From: an uncultured Acidobacteriaceae bacterium
GTDB lineage: Bacteria > Acidobacteriota > Terriglobia > Terriglobales > Acidobacteriaceae
DNA: 64,000 nucleotides
Direction of reading: 5' to 3'
Assembly: GCA_903911925.1 (NCBI GenBank)
Contig: CAIWFH010000058.1
Coordinates: 1-64,000 of the forward strand
In this document: one piece after another, positions 24,677 through 33,805 of the stretch
Numbering within the stretch: position 1 is the first letter of the stretch
Layout of the letters: every line of letters starts with the position of its first letter
Made by a program: the position numbers and the translations under genes
Notes under the pieces: generated by a model
Told to the model about the DNA's origin: nothing
What the model saw: only the letters and a program-made list of their open reading frames with translations
Database searches by the model: none

Positions 24677-25105
24677 CTACTTATGTTCGTCAGGGTCGCG
24701 AATCCGGCTTGCCTCAAAGCTCACGATCTTCCACTTTCCCTGGGCATCGCGCGCGTACACGTGGGTGTAGCGATAGCTGCCGGAAATATCCCGGCTGCCT
24801 GAAGTGCCCCTGACCTCGGCGCGCGATGTTACCAGAACCGTTGTCCCATAGAACCGCAGTTTGCGCTCGGAGAGGTCGATCGATGTGAAATGATTCACGC
24901 CCGTTCGCACGTTGGCCAGGGTCTTCTCCCTGGTTTCAAGGGTCCCTGACGCAGTAATGGCCATATAGTCGTCGGTCAGCAAGGCTTCCATTGCGGGGAT
25001 GTCGGCTTTGAGCACGGCACTGCGCCATGCTTCTTCAATCCGCTCAATCTCATGGCGATTCTCGTGCTTCTGCCCGCGAGGCTGTCCGGCCTGCAGGGTT
25101 TGCAC
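24677..25105 (-). CDS. SnoaL/DUF4440-like protein with detached signal peptide
   Basis: 142 aa from a GTG at 25105. It is an NTF2-like fold: EIERIEEAWRSAVLKADIPAMEALLTDDYMAITASG, then HFTSIDLSERKLRFYGTTVLVTSRAEVRG and YRYTHVYARDAQGKWKIVSFEASRI. Directly upstream, in the same frame and separated only by TGA (25106-25108), is a frame encoding a hydrophobic export signal. The intact ancestor was probably secreted like the paralogue at 18074. The shortened protein would stay in the cytoplasm or be inactive. Confidence 0.65.
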   Translation of the reverse strand: MQTLQAGQPRGQKHENRHEIERIEEAWRSAVLKADIPAMEALLTDDYMAITASGTLETREKTLANVRTGVNHFTSIDLSERKLRFYGTTVLVTSRAEVRGTSGSRDISGSYRYTHVYARDAQGKWKIVSFEASRIRDPDEHK

Positions 25106-25186
25106 TCAGCCGATTAGAGCGAGCACCAGAAACAGAGCCGAATCACGGCTCACGATATCGAGAGGGCTTTTGACGATGCGGGGCAT
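25106..25186 (-). pseudogene. Signal-peptide frame cut off by TGA from the next gene
   Basis: ATG 25186 opens a 26-codon frame (MPRIVKSPLDIVSRDSALFL, then VLALIG) that ends in TGA exactly in frame with, and adjacent to, the GTG of the NTF2-like gene. A basic start followed by a hydrophobic stretch ending in small residues is a signal-peptide shape. TGG to TGA is one simple route. There is no strong ribosome site before this ATG. Confidence 0.5.
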
Positions 25187-25324
25187 GAACGTATCGGATG
25201 GTAGTCCCGGCAGGTTGCGCCGGTCAATGCACAATTGATCTGCGCAACCCGTCCACCCATCAATTCTTGTGGAATTCACGGCCATGAGTTTTCAGGGCCG
25301 ACGCAGGTTGGACGGGAGCATGGC

Positions 25325-25612
25325 TTAGACGAGAGCAACCAGGTTCTCAATGCTCCGCTCTTTCATCCTCTGGTAGAGCCCACCCACCGCATATTTCTTG
25401 AAGTGCTCCGTTTCGCGGTGTGCTTCCAGGGCCTGCTGGTCCCGGTATTGCTCGTAGATGAGCACGGTGTCCGGGTCGTCCTCCACCCGGTGCGGAATGT
25501 AGCTGACACATCCCGGTTCCTGGCGCGAAGCGGCTGCAAGCAGCCGCAGGGTTTCGGCAATATCGGCCCGGTCTTCGGGGGCGAACTTCAGGCGGACGGC
25601 AAAACTGACCAA
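25325..25612 (-). CDS. Antibiotic biosynthesis monooxygenase (ABM) domain protein
   Basis: 95 aa ferredoxin-like ABM fold: VSFAVRLKFAPEDRADIAETLRLLAAASRQEPGC, YIPHRVEDDPDTVLIYEQYRDQQALEAHRETEHFKKY. These proteins are small dimeric oxygenases or quinol-handling enzymes similar to YgiN. The start is read as TTG 25612 because AAAGGAG lies 7 bases upstream; the longer frame to 25639 lacks this. It follows purA by 51 bases on the same strand and may be cotranscribed. Confidence 0.82.
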   Translation of the reverse strand: MVSFAVRLKFAPEDRADIAETLRLLAAASRQEPGCVSYIPHRVEDDPDTVLIYEQYRDQQALEAHRETEHFKKYAVGGLYQRMKERSIENLVALV

Positions 25613-25663
25613 GGCAGAACTCCTTTGTGGCCGGGGCAAACGCCCTCGGATGACTTTTTCAGT

Positions 25664-26980
25664 CTAGGCATGAATGCTGTCGAGAACGGCGGCAAACTCG
25701 GGCAGAACCATGGTCTGGTCCCGGTCTGGGCCGGTTGAAACCATTCCTATTTTGGCTCCGCTCTCCCGCTCCTGGAAGCGCAGGTACTCGCGCGCAGCTT
25801 CGGGCAGTTTATCAAACTGCGTAATCCCCTCGGTTGACTCGCGCCAACCTTTCAAGATCGTGTAGATCGGCTTGATCTTCTGCAGGCCAAACACATCGGC
25901 AGGAATTTCGTCGGTGATTTTGCCGTCGATCTCGTAGGCGGTGCAGATAGGAATCTCGGCCAGTTCGTCCAGAACATCCATCTTGGTAATCACCAGCCAT
26001 TCCGCGCCATTTACCTGGTTCGAATAGCGAAGCAGAGGCATGTCGAGCCAGCCGCAGCGCCGCGGCCGTCCGGTCACCGCGCCGTACTCGTTGCCGCGCG
26101 CGCGCAGGTGGTCGCCCGTTGCGTCACTGATCTCGGTTGGGAACGGGCCCTCGCCCACGCGGGTCACATAAGCCTTGGTCACGGAGATCACCGTGCCAAT
26201 GGCCGTCGGTCCAACGCCGGTTCCGGTGGCTGCTCCGCCGGCTGTGGCCGACGATGAGGTCACGAACGGATACGTGCCGTGGTCGATGTCCAGCATGGTT
26301 CCCTGCGCGCCCTCAAACATCACGCTGCCGCCCTCGGCCAGAATCTTGTTAAGCATGCGACCGGTGTCGGTCACGAAGGGACGCACCTGCTCGGCGGCTT
26401 CGGCGTATTCGTCATACATTTTCGTCGGATCAAGAGGGTCGGTGCCGAACAGTGCGTGCGCAATGGCGTTCTTTTCGTTGCAGGCGGCTTCGATGTGCGT
26501 TTTCAGCAACTCAGGACGCAGCAGGTCCACGATGCGCAGCCCGCTGCGGGCCATCTTGTCCTCATAGGCCGGGCCAATGCCCCGGCTGGTAGTGCCAATC
26601 TTTTTGCGCCCCGGCGCGCTCTCGGCGGCCAGTTCAATCATCCGGTGATAGGGCAGAATCACCTGGGCCCTGTTCGACACATACAGCTGTTCGTCCACGG
26701 CCACGCCCAGCCCGCGCAGCTTGGCCACTTCCTTCAGGAAGGCGATGGGGTCAAGCACCACGCCATTGCCGATAATGCCTTTGCAACCCTTGCGCAGCAC
26801 GCCGCACGGAATGAGCTGCAGCACAAACTTGTGTTCGCCGTGGATGACCGTGTGCCCGGCATTGTGTCCGCCGGCATACCGAGCCACCGCGCCGAACCGC
26901 TCGCTCAGCACGTCAACAATCTTGCCCTTGCCCTCGTCGCCCCATTGGGCGCCCAGCACTACTGCAGTCTTCGCTCGCAT
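25664..26980 (-). CDS. purA: Adenylosuccinate synthetase
   Basis: 438 aa, full length. The GTP-binding start AVVLGAQWGDEGKGKIVD, the IMP site ARYAGGHNAGHTV, TTSRGIGPAYEDK, FEGAQGTMLDIDHGTYPFVTSS and RPRRCGWLD are all intact. It joins aspartate to IMP with GTP, the first committed step to AMP. ATG 26980 is followed by the canonical family start (MRAKTAVVLGAQWGD). Confidence 0.97.
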   Translation of the reverse strand: MRAKTAVVLGAQWGDEGKGKIVDVLSERFGAVARYAGGHNAGHTVIHGEHKFVLQLIPCGVLRKGCKGIIGNGVVLDPIAFLKEVAKLRGLGVAVDEQLYVSNRAQVILPYHRMIELAAESAPGRKKIGTTSRGIGPAYEDKMARSGLRIVDLLRPELLKTHIEAACNEKNAIAHALFGTDPLDPTKMYDEYAEAAEQVRPFVTDTGRMLNKILAEGGSVMFEGAQGTMLDIDHGTYPFVTSSSATAGGAATGTGVGPTAIGTVISVTKAYVTRVGEGPFPTEISDATGDHLRARGNEYGAVTGRPRRCGWLDMPLLRYSNQVNGAEWLVITKMDVLDELAEIPICTAYEIDGKITDEIPADVFGLQKIKPIYTILKGWRESTEGITQFDKLPEAAREYLRFQERESGAKIGMVSTGPDRDQTMVLPEFAAVLDSIHA

Positions 26981-27272
26981 GGCCTTCCGTTTCTCTAGAG
27001 CTGGTTTTCAGAAGAGAGAAAGCCCGGTTTGCCAGCCCCTTAACAGAGTCCGTCGCAAAGCTCGAGCCACAAAACAAAGGCGCAGTTCCAACTAACTGCA
27101 CCGCTTTTGATGATAAACCCTGCCGGGTTCCGCGTCGCCGAGGGCTGCTGGGCTTGAGCACTTCTCCGGCGGTTCTCGCAGCCCCGCCAAAATTCATGTT
27201 AACCAACCGCCGTTCCATTCGTTGTGTATGCAGAAGAGCCCGTCCATCCTCTTCCATCGAAGGGAACACTTC

Positions 27273-28211
27273 ATGCTTAGACCCAACCGCCATTTGTCTC
27301 GCGTTCTTTGTTCGCTTGCAGCCTCTGCCATTCTGCTTGCCCCTCTCGGCTTTGCGCAGACCAAGCCCAATCCGCCTGCAGCCGCGCCCCAGGCCGCCGA
27401 GCCGGTTCCTACTGAGAAAGACCTTGCCGCAACCCAGAGCCAGCTAATCAAACTGCTTCGCCTCAGCCCCAAGCTGACCACCGTTGTGGAGCACGATCCT
27501 TCGCTGCTTTCCAACCAGGACTACGTGAGCCGCAACAATCCGCAGCTGGCCCAATTCCTTGCCACCCATCCTGAGGTTGGCCGTAACCCCGAGTTCTATC
27601 TCTTCACCCATATTAGTGGCGGCAGCGGAGATCCCGACGAAGCGCTCGAACGCGCCGTCTGGCCTGAGTTTAACCGGGGACCGCAAGGCCGCCCGCCGTT
27701 TGCCGAATTTCTCAGCGACATGCCCGGCGTGCTGGCCTTCGCCTGCTTCCTAGTCGCGCTTGTCTGGCTGACAAAGCAGTTCATCGAGACCCGCCGCTGG
27801 AGCCGCATCTTCAAGCTGCAAAGCGAAGTACACGGCAAGCTGATTGACAAGTTCAGCTCAAACCAGGAACTGGCGGCGTACATGGGGACCGAGGCCGGCA
27901 AGCGCTTTCTTGAGGCCGCGCCCATTCCCATTGACGTGGAACGGCAGCAGCGCGTGCCCAACGCGGTGGCCAGGGTGCTTACTCCGCTTCAGGTAGGCAT
28001 TGTGCTCACGCTTCTGGGAGCAGGTTTCTTCCTGCTGCGCCATGCCAGCCCGGATTTGGAGATACCGATGCTGGTTTTGGGCACCATCGCCCTCATGCCC
28101 GGCGTGGGATTTATCCTTTCGGCAGGGGTAACCTGGGTGCTTGCTTCGCGCCTTGGCCTGATGCCCGAGAACCCCCAGAACGCGTCCATCGACTCAAGAG
28201 AGCAGCAGTGA
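27273..28211 (+). CDS. Exported membrane protein upstream of sigma/anti-sigma pair
   Basis: 312 aa. Signal peptide (LCSLAASAILLAPLGFAQ), then a helical soluble part with LLSNQDYVSRNNPQLAQFLATHPEVGRNPEFYL, one membrane helix (PGVLAFACFLVALVWL) and, near the C-terminus, two more (LQVGIVLTLLGAGFFLL and LVLGTIALMPGVGFILSAGV). It is not a family I can name. It precedes the ECF sigma gene by 21 bases, so it is probably part of the same operon and may be the sensed or regulated envelope component; inference. AAGGGA lies 7 bases before the ATG. Confidence 0.65.
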   Translation: MLRPNRHLSRVLCSLAASAILLAPLGFAQTKPNPPAAAPQAAEPVPTEKDLAATQSQLIKLLRLSPKLTTVVEHDPSLLSNQDYVSRNNPQLAQFLATHPEVGRNPEFYLFTHISGGSGDPDEALERAVWPEFNRGPQGRPPFAEFLSDMPGVLAFACFLVALVWLTKQFIETRRWSRIFKLQSEVHGKLIDKFSSNQELAAYMGTEAGKRFLEAAPIPIDVERQQRVPNAVARVLTPLQVGIVLTLLGAGFFLLRHASPDLEIPMLVLGTIALMPGVGFILSAGVTWVLASRLGLMPENPQNASIDSREQQ

Positions 28212-28232
28212 GCCGAAAGGCCGCGATCAACA

Positions 28233-28832
28233 ATGAGGAAGCCCTTGCCCACGCCTCTGGAATCCGTACTTCCGATCCTCGTAGCCGGCGACGAGCCGCG
28301 GGTGGCGCAACTGCCCATGGATAACGACGCCTTCGCCGGCTTCTACGAGCGATCGGCGCGGTTCCTCTGGGCCTATCTGGCAAGGGTTTCCGGCGATCCC
28401 GCGCTGGCCGACGACCTGATGCAGGAAAGCTACGTGCGCTTTCTCTGCGCGGCTCGGCCAGAGTCGCTCGCCAGCCAGGGCGAGGTCGCAGGCCGGAAGT
28501 ATCTTTTCCGCATCGGCACCAACCTGCTCCGTGACCACTGGCGGCGTCCGCAATCCGCATCAATCGAAGAGATTCCCGAAGAGTTCTTCGCCGCGGCCGG
28601 CGACGAGGGGCAATCCGATTCCAGGGCCATGCTTGGCCCGGCAATGAAGCTGCTGCGGCCCCGTGACCGGCAACTGCTTTGGCTGGTCTACGCCGAGGGC
28701 TACTCGCACCGCGAGATTGCCGAAATCACCGGCCTTGCCTCGGCCAGCGTGCGCCTGCTGCTCTTTCGCGCTCGACGCAAAATCGCCGCCCTGTTGCACG
28801 CACAGGCTACCAACCAAGGGAGGCGGCCATGA
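28233..28832 (+). CDS. ECF-type RNA polymerase sigma factor
   Basis: 199 aa. Region 2 is FAGFYERSARFLWAYLARVSGDPALADDLMQESYVRFLCA with a WR-type region end (YLFRIGTNLLRDHWRR). Region 4 is LRPRDRQLLWLVYAEGYSHREIAEITGLASASVRLLLFRARRKIAALL, a clear helix-turn-helix. The true start may be ATG 28317 (MDNDAFAGFYER), since ECF factors usually begin there and neither ATG has a strong ribosome site. Its stop overlaps the next start as ATGA, so translation is coupled to the probable anti-sigma factor. Confidence 0.9.
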   Translation: MRKPLPTPLESVLPILVAGDEPRVAQLPMDNDAFAGFYERSARFLWAYLARVSGDPALADDLMQESYVRFLCAARPESLASQGEVAGRKYLFRIGTNLLRDHWRRPQSASIEEIPEEFFAAAGDEGQSDSRAMLGPAMKLLRPRDRQLLWLVYAEGYSHREIAEITGLASASVRLLLFRARRKIAALLHAQATNQGRRP

Positions 28833-29341
28833 TACTGGGCTCTTGCGTACGCGAAAAGGAAGTTTCGGAGCTGCTCAGGCAAGGCCATTGGCCGCATGCC
28901 TGCACCGCGGAATTGCACGCCCATGTGGACGGCTGCCGAGCTTGCCGCGACCTGGTGCTGGTGGCCGCCTCGTTCCAAAAAGCGCGGGCTCAGGCGGCCG
29001 GCGCGGCTCCGCTTCAGTCTCCGGGCCTGCTCTGGTGGCGCGCCCAACTGCGCCGCCGCAATACCGCAATCGAGCGCGCTGCCCGGCCGCTGCTGGGCGC
29101 GCAGATATTCGCATTCGTGGTCACATTGATGGCCGGAGCGGCAATCCTGGGTTGGCAGGTCAGGCAGGGGTTTCACTTTACAACCTGGCTCGCGGAGCTT
29201 CCCCGTGCGATTCATCTGCAGGCCTTGCTGACCGACCTGCTTCCGCACCTCGGCGGAGGTCTCTGGCTGCTGGTGCCCGCGCTCGGCGCACTTGCGCTCG
29301 TCGGAACGCTGGCTGCCTTCGTCGCTTCAGAAAAGCAATAG
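28829..29341 (+). CDS. Zinc-finger anti-sigma factor
   Basis: 170 aa. The N-terminal ELHAHVDGCRACRDLV is an HxxxCxxC zinc motif of the ZAS type, used to hold ECF sigma factors. Two membrane helices follow (QIFAFVVTLMAGAAILGWQV and LWLLVPALGALALVGTLAAFV). The ATG lies in the ATGA overlap with the sigma gene and has AAGGGAGG 6 bases upstream. It would tether or release the sigma factor in response to an envelope signal. Confidence 0.82.
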   Translation: MILGSCVREKEVSELLRQGHWPHACTAELHAHVDGCRACRDLVLVAASFQKARAQAAGAAPLQSPGLLWWRAQLRRRNTAIERAARPLLGAQIFAFVVTLMAGAAILGWQVRQGFHFTTWLAELPRAIHLQALLTDLLPHLGGGLWLLVPALGALALVGTLAAFVASEKQ

Positions 29342-29476
29342 CCGACTCTAGCCGATGCTTCGATGCATCTTGACTCGGCCCCCCTGCCCCTCGCTGTTGG
29401 CAGGCTGTTATAGTTTCACCGGCGCAACTCTGCACCAGCGAGCGGTGCCAAACAGCGCAAAGCGAGGGCACAAACA

Positions 29477-30889
29477 GTGGATGAGAGCAGAAGTTCAAGA
29501 CGGACGTTTCTAATGGGACTCGGAGCGGCGGGCGCGGTCGTGGCTTCTGCGACGCACTCCGAGGGATTGAGCCTGCCTGCCGCAGCCGCGGAGAGCCAGA
29601 CTTCGCCCTTGCAGATCCGCATGGCGGCCACGCGCCCCGAGCGGATGAAGTGGTGGCATGAGGCTAAGTTCGGCATGTTCATCCATTGGGGCCTTTATAG
29701 CGTGATCGGCCAGCATGAGTGGGCCAAGGAAGTGGAGGGCATTCCGCTGGAGCAGTACGAACAGTTGGCCCACGCCTTCAAGCCCAAGCCCAATGCCGCC
29801 CGCGAGTGGGCCCGCCTGGCCAAACAAGCCGGCCAAAAGTACATGGTGATGACCACCAAGCACCATGAGGGTTTCTGCCATTGGGACTCCAAGCTCACCG
29901 ACTACAACGCCATGAAGCAGGGCCCGGGCCGCGACCTGGTGCGCGAGTTTGTTGACGCTGCCCGCGCCGAGGGCCTGCGCGTCGGCTTCTACTACTCGCT
30001 GATGGATTGGCACCATCCAGACGGCGCCGCCTGCAAAACCGATCCCGCCGCCCGCAAGCGCTTCGTCGAGTACACCCACGGCCTGATCCGGGAACTGCTC
30101 ACTAATTACGGCAAGATCGATGTACTGTGGTACGACGTGGACTGGCCGCTCACCGCAGCCGAGTGGGAATCCGAGCGCATGAACCAGATGGTCTTCGAGT
30201 TGCAGCCTGAGATCATCGTTAACAACCGCAACGGCCTTGACGGCGACTTTTCAACCCCGGAGCAGAACATTGAAGCTTCAGCCGAAGGCCGCGCCTGGGA
30301 AAGCTGCATGACCCTCAACGACAGTTGGGGCTTCAACCGCGGCGATGACGCCTGGAAGACGCCAAAGAAGATTGTGATGAACCTGGCTGAGTGCGCCGGA
30401 GGCGGCGGCAACTACCTGCTCAACATCGGCCCCAAGCCCGACGGCTCCATCCCCGAAGAAACGTTGGCCGTGCTTGAAGCCGTGGGCAAGTGGCTTGATA
30501 CCAACGGCAAGGCCATCTATGGCACTGAACGGATCGATGCCGACGGCAACTCCAACGCGAACTACACCCGGCGCGGGAATACACTCTACATTCACCAGCA
30601 GTTCTGGCCGGGCCACACCCCGGCCACCGAAGCGACGGCTTTCTTCAAGCCTGAAGCGGTCATCGCCCTCGGCGGCGTGAAGGCCAAAGTCAAGTCGGCG
30701 CGCCTGCTCAAAACCGGGGAAGCGGTTCCTTTCGCCCAGGACGAATTCTGCCTGCGGCTTACCGGCCTGCCGCTCCGCGCCCCCGACCAGCCTGCAACGG
30801 TCATCGAGGTCGAGTGCGACACCGTTCCCGCTATCAACCACGAGTCCATGCGCCCGCTGTGGAAGCGCCTGAAAGTGGGAATCAGCTAG
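29477..30889 (+). CDS. Tat-exported alpha-L-fucosidase (GH29)
   Basis: 470 aa. A twin-arginine signal (SSRRTFLMGLGAAGAVVASA) leads to a GH29 barrel: MKWWHEAKFGMFIHWGLYSVIGQHEWAKE, TTKHHEGFCHWDSKLTDYN and the nucleophile region DVLWYDVDW with Asp220. NLAECAGGGGNYLLNIGPKPDGSI is the conserved barrel end. A C-terminal beta domain follows. It releases terminal alpha-L-fucose from glycans in the periplasm. The GTG start gives the signal peptide its N-terminus; no strong ribosome site is seen. Confidence 0.9.
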   Translation: MDESRSSRRTFLMGLGAAGAVVASATHSEGLSLPAAAAESQTSPLQIRMAATRPERMKWWHEAKFGMFIHWGLYSVIGQHEWAKEVEGIPLEQYEQLAHAFKPKPNAAREWARLAKQAGQKYMVMTTKHHEGFCHWDSKLTDYNAMKQGPGRDLVREFVDAARAEGLRVGFYYSLMDWHHPDGAACKTDPAARKRFVEYTHGLIRELLTNYGKIDVLWYDVDWPLTAAEWESERMNQMVFELQPEIIVNNRNGLDGDFSTPEQNIEASAEGRAWESCMTLNDSWGFNRGDDAWKTPKKIVMNLAECAGGGGNYLLNIGPKPDGSIPEETLAVLEAVGKWLDTNGKAIYGTERIDADGNSNANYTRRGNTLYIHQQFWPGHTPATEATAFFKPEAVIALGGVKAKVKSARLLKTGEAVPFAQDEFCLRLTGLPLRAPDQPATVIEVECDTVPAINHESMRPLWKRLKVGIS

Positions 30890-31021
30890 CCACCTGCAGT
30901 ATTTTTGGCCCGGCCTATAACGGAACAAACCAGGAAGCCCAAGAGGGGTTCTTGAGTAGACGGCGATCTAAAGTTGGCCCTTAGGCCGATTTGGACTCCT
31001 GATGAAAGGGACTATTTGAGT

Positions 31022-31075
31022 TTCGTGGCGTCCCACCCATTCGCCAAAAATCGGCGAATGGATGGGGCACCCAGG
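31022..31075 (-). repeat. Palindromic element copy 4
   Basis: Read on the minus strand: GGGTGCCCCATCC, CCATTCGCC, a 7-base loop, GGCGAATGG, GTGGGACGCCACGAAAC. The arms are at 31037-31045 and 31053-31061. They match copy 3 and carry the CCACGAA tail of the pabBC and larC copies. Confidence 0.8.
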
Positions 31076-31138
31076 CTATTGGGCTGGCCAACGCGGGTTC
31101 GTCTCTGGACATAACTCGCCTTTCGCGAGCCGGGCTGC

Positions 31139-31495
31139 TCAAAAATAGAGCTGATCGGTATCCGCAGGCAACACGCACTCGCGCATTTCATCGGGAACGG
31201 CCACTTCGCGCTCAATCTCTTCCTTGGTTTCAATCGCTATCTGGACGCCGAACTCCATGGCTATCTCGTCGATTTTCTCAATAAAGAGAGTGCGAAGGTT
31301 TGAAAGCTCGTCGCGCAGTTCCGCGCGGCGATCATCTTCCAGCGACTCAGAAAGTGCCCACTTGCCGGTGAGAAGAATAGAAAAGCGCAGGCCTGCCAGT
31401 TCTTCAGTGTTAGCGGCGAGCGACAGCTTGCGTTGCTCTTCCAGATAGTCGGCAACAATGTTCATCGAAGCGGTATCTTGCGGATAAGTGGACAT
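31139..31495 (-). CDS. Small acidic helical protein, unknown
   Basis: 118 aa, mostly helical and acidic (SMNIVADYLEEQRKLSLAANTEELAGLRFSILLTG; EDDRRAELRDELSNLRTLFIEKIDEIAMEFG). It contains no signal, membrane segment or catalytic motif. ATG 31495 has GGAGGG about 10 bases upstream in the minus direction. It may work with the STAS protein encoded 112 bases upstream; inference from position only. Confidence 0.6.
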   Translation of the reverse strand: MSTYPQDTASMNIVADYLEEQRKLSLAANTEELAGLRFSILLTGKWALSESLEDDRRAELRDELSNLRTLFIEKIDEIAMEFGVQIAIETKEEIEREVAVPDEMRECVLPADTDQLYF

Positions 31496-31607
31496 GGGAG
31501 AAAACCCTCCGGACTCTACCTTTCGAGTCGCACAGATTAAATCGGACCAAGGCCCGGCTCATGGAAGACCGGCGATTACGCTGGGCGAAGCAACCCGGCA
31601 CCGGATT

Positions 31608-31958
31608 TCAAACGGTTCCCTTTCGCGTATCAAACCTGCTTCGAACGGCAGCTTTCTCGAACTTTCTATGGGTTTGAGGGGTGCAGTGGCGGGCAACATC
31701 TTCTGCCACGTATTTGCTCAGCGGCGAACTGGTAATCAGCCGCGCCCCGGTTAGCGTTTGCAGATCGCGCAGGGCCCTTACTCCCCAGGCGTCCGCCTGG
31801 GTTACATTGCGCAGGTCGATCACGAACGGTGTGGAAGCAGGCAAAGCGGCAAATTCGATCCAGGCGCGGTTGAGTTTTACAACCGCCGGCCCGGCAACCT
31901 GCCCCTCAAGCTGGATGGTTACTGCTTCGCTATCCTGTTGAACGTTGATTTTCAGCAT
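31608..31958 (-). CDS. STAS-domain protein
   Basis: 116 aa. The STAS pattern is seen: ITI-type first strand (AVTIQLEGQVAGPAVVKLNRAW), FVIDLRNVTQADAWGVRALRDLQTLTGARLITSSPL. At the position where anti-sigma antagonists carry a phosphorylated Ser (DSSG) it has DAWG, so regulation by phosphorylation is unlikely. It may be a structural or sensory STAS protein. Confidence 0.75.
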   Translation of the reverse strand: MLKINVQQDSEAVTIQLEGQVAGPAVVKLNRAWIEFAALPASTPFVIDLRNVTQADAWGVRALRDLQTLTGARLITSSPLSKYVAEDVARHCTPQTHRKFEKAAVRSRFDTRKGTV

Positions 31959-32259
31959 CGGATGGCCCGTCCTGTGCCATGCCCTCTAATCTGCAAATGG
32001 CGTGCCAAACCGCAAAAATAAGTGCATCACCGGGCAGCGCATTGGAATAGAAGAAGTTAAGTCACTCGTCGGAAGGCCCGATCAGCCAGACGAAAAATCC
32101 GACTGCATACTGACGAGGACGACAATTCGTCATGGTGACGAAATAAAGTCGCGACGCCACGTGGGTGAGCGCTTTCCACCGCACACACGCAAACATTCGC
32201 GCTGCGGATTAGAATCTCCCCTTGGTGCATTGTTGAGTTGTAATCGTCACCGGGGTCCA
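31959..32259. other. Gap upstream of glycosidase lipoprotein
   Basis: I see no gene. The plus-strand frame is open through 32002-32259 into the glycosidase, but its residues are basic and Arg-rich without a fold pattern, and the signal peptide begins only at 32260. Confidence 0.4.
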
Positions 32260-33783
32260 ATGCGAAAACTTAATCAAATGAGCGGCAGCCTGCGAGTCTT
32301 ATCTCTTTTAGCCTTGGCATGCGTCCTTCCCGGTTGCGGTGGAGGCGGGCAGGCTACAATTCCTCCTGTTACCCCGCCCGTTACGCCCGCCGAGCACGCC
32401 AGCGTTTCTGTTGATGTGAACACCGTCCTGGTTCAGCCCTTCACCGGCTTTGGCGTGGAATGGGATCCGTACTCCTTTCCGCCCTCCGCCGCCGATTGGC
32501 AGACCACGCTGAACCGGCTCAGTTACATGCGGCCTTCGCTCTTCCGCGTCATGTCGATGGCCACGGATTATTGCCTTGGTTTTGACCAGAGTGGTACCCC
32601 GATCTACGTGTGGAATCAGGGCGATGCCGCGGCGCAACAGGCCCTGTGGCAGACGTTTCGCATTCTCGATTACGCGCAAGCGAACAATATTGATGTAATT
32701 CTCGGCGAGTGGTCCTGGCCCAGCAGTTTGCCTACGCCGGGCGCAAGCGCGATTGCCGGCCCCGACGATCCGCGATGGGCGCGCATTGTGGCGGATTTTG
32801 TCACCTATCTAACTGGCACAAAACACTACACGGTCATCAAGTACTACAACTACATGAATGAGCCGAATGGAGCCTGGATGTGGCCCGCGGGGCAGACCCC
32901 CAATTTCTCCCAGTGGTCTACCGGGATATTGAATTTGCGCGCCCAGTTTAATAGCCACAGCCTGAATGCGGTATCGATTGTGGGCCCCGACAATGCGTGG
33001 GATTGGCAATGGCTTGACCAGGCGGCGCAGCAGATTCCAGGCTCGACCGGCGCGTGGGATATGCACTGGTACGCAACCGATGCGGAAACTACGGGCGACT
33101 CAATCCAGCAACTGCTGTATACAAAACGAACCATGCTGCTCTCTACGGATGTCAATGCGGCGGCCAAGCCGCGTTTCCTGGCCGAAGCAGGCATGTTGGA
33201 TGGCAAGACCGCCGCGGACCAGAATCCGCGCGTCAAGTTGTTTGAATATGGAGTGTTGATGGCCGACCTTGGAGCGCAAGTGGCGCGCGCAGGCTGGACG
33301 GGCGCCAATGCCTGGGACCTGGACGACGCCATGCACACCAGCGGCAACAACCTCAAAATGTGGGGGTTTTGGAACACGTATAGCGCGCCGGGGGATGCCG
33401 CGGAGGGAATTCGCCCATGGTTCTACACCTGGTCGTTGATGTCGCGGTTGTTTCCCAAGGGCTCGGCAATTGTGAGTACAAACGGCGACAGTGCTCTTCC
33501 CGGTTTCCGCAGCATGGCTGCCACCTGGACCTCGGGCGCCAACACTGAAGCAACGGTGATGCTGGTCAATGATGAAGACTCAGACTGCACCATCACATTG
33601 ACAGCGGCCTCGCTTGGCAAGAAAGACCTTTACGAATACAACTATTTCGCAGCCGATCGGCCCGTGGATGGAAGCGGCTTTCCGGTTCTGAAAAAGACGC
33701 TTACCGGCGCCGATCTGGCTGGAGGAATTAGAGTTGAGTTGCCCGCGCGAGGCGTCGTCTTCCTAACTACGGCGGCGAACTAG
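32260..33783 (+). CDS. Lipoprotein glycoside hydrolase, clan GH-A type
   Basis: 507 aa. Signal peptide with lipobox LPGC (Cys26), then a Gly run and a TTP-rich linker. A TIM-barrel hydrolase follows: FTGFGVEWDPYSF, SLFRVMSMATD, DVILGEWSWP, YYNYMNEPNGAWMW with the acid/base Glu201 in the NEP motif, and AKPRFLAEAGM with probable nucleophile Glu309. GANAWDLDDAMH follows. The C-terminal beta domain (ATVMLVNDEDSDCTITL) fits GH30- or GH39-like enzymes; the exact family and substrate are not certain. It would act anchored at the outer envelope. Confidence 0.78.
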   Translation: MRKLNQMSGSLRVLSLLALACVLPGCGGGGQATIPPVTPPVTPAEHASVSVDVNTVLVQPFTGFGVEWDPYSFPPSAADWQTTLNRLSYMRPSLFRVMSMATDYCLGFDQSGTPIYVWNQGDAAAQQALWQTFRILDYAQANNIDVILGEWSWPSSLPTPGASAIAGPDDPRWARIVADFVTYLTGTKHYTVIKYYNYMNEPNGAWMWPAGQTPNFSQWSTGILNLRAQFNSHSLNAVSIVGPDNAWDWQWLDQAAQQIPGSTGAWDMHWYATDAETTGDSIQQLLYTKRTMLLSTDVNAAAKPRFLAEAGMLDGKTAADQNPRVKLFEYGVLMADLGAQVARAGWTGANAWDLDDAMHTSGNNLKMWGFWNTYSAPGDAAEGIRPWFYTWSLMSRLFPKGSAIVSTNGDSALPGFRSMAATWTSGANTEATVMLVNDEDSDCTITLTAASLGKKDLYEYNYFAADRPVDGSGFPVLKKTLTGADLAGGIRVELPARGVVFLTTAAN

Positions 33784-33805
33784 ACGCAGCATCCGGAGAG
33801 TTGAA

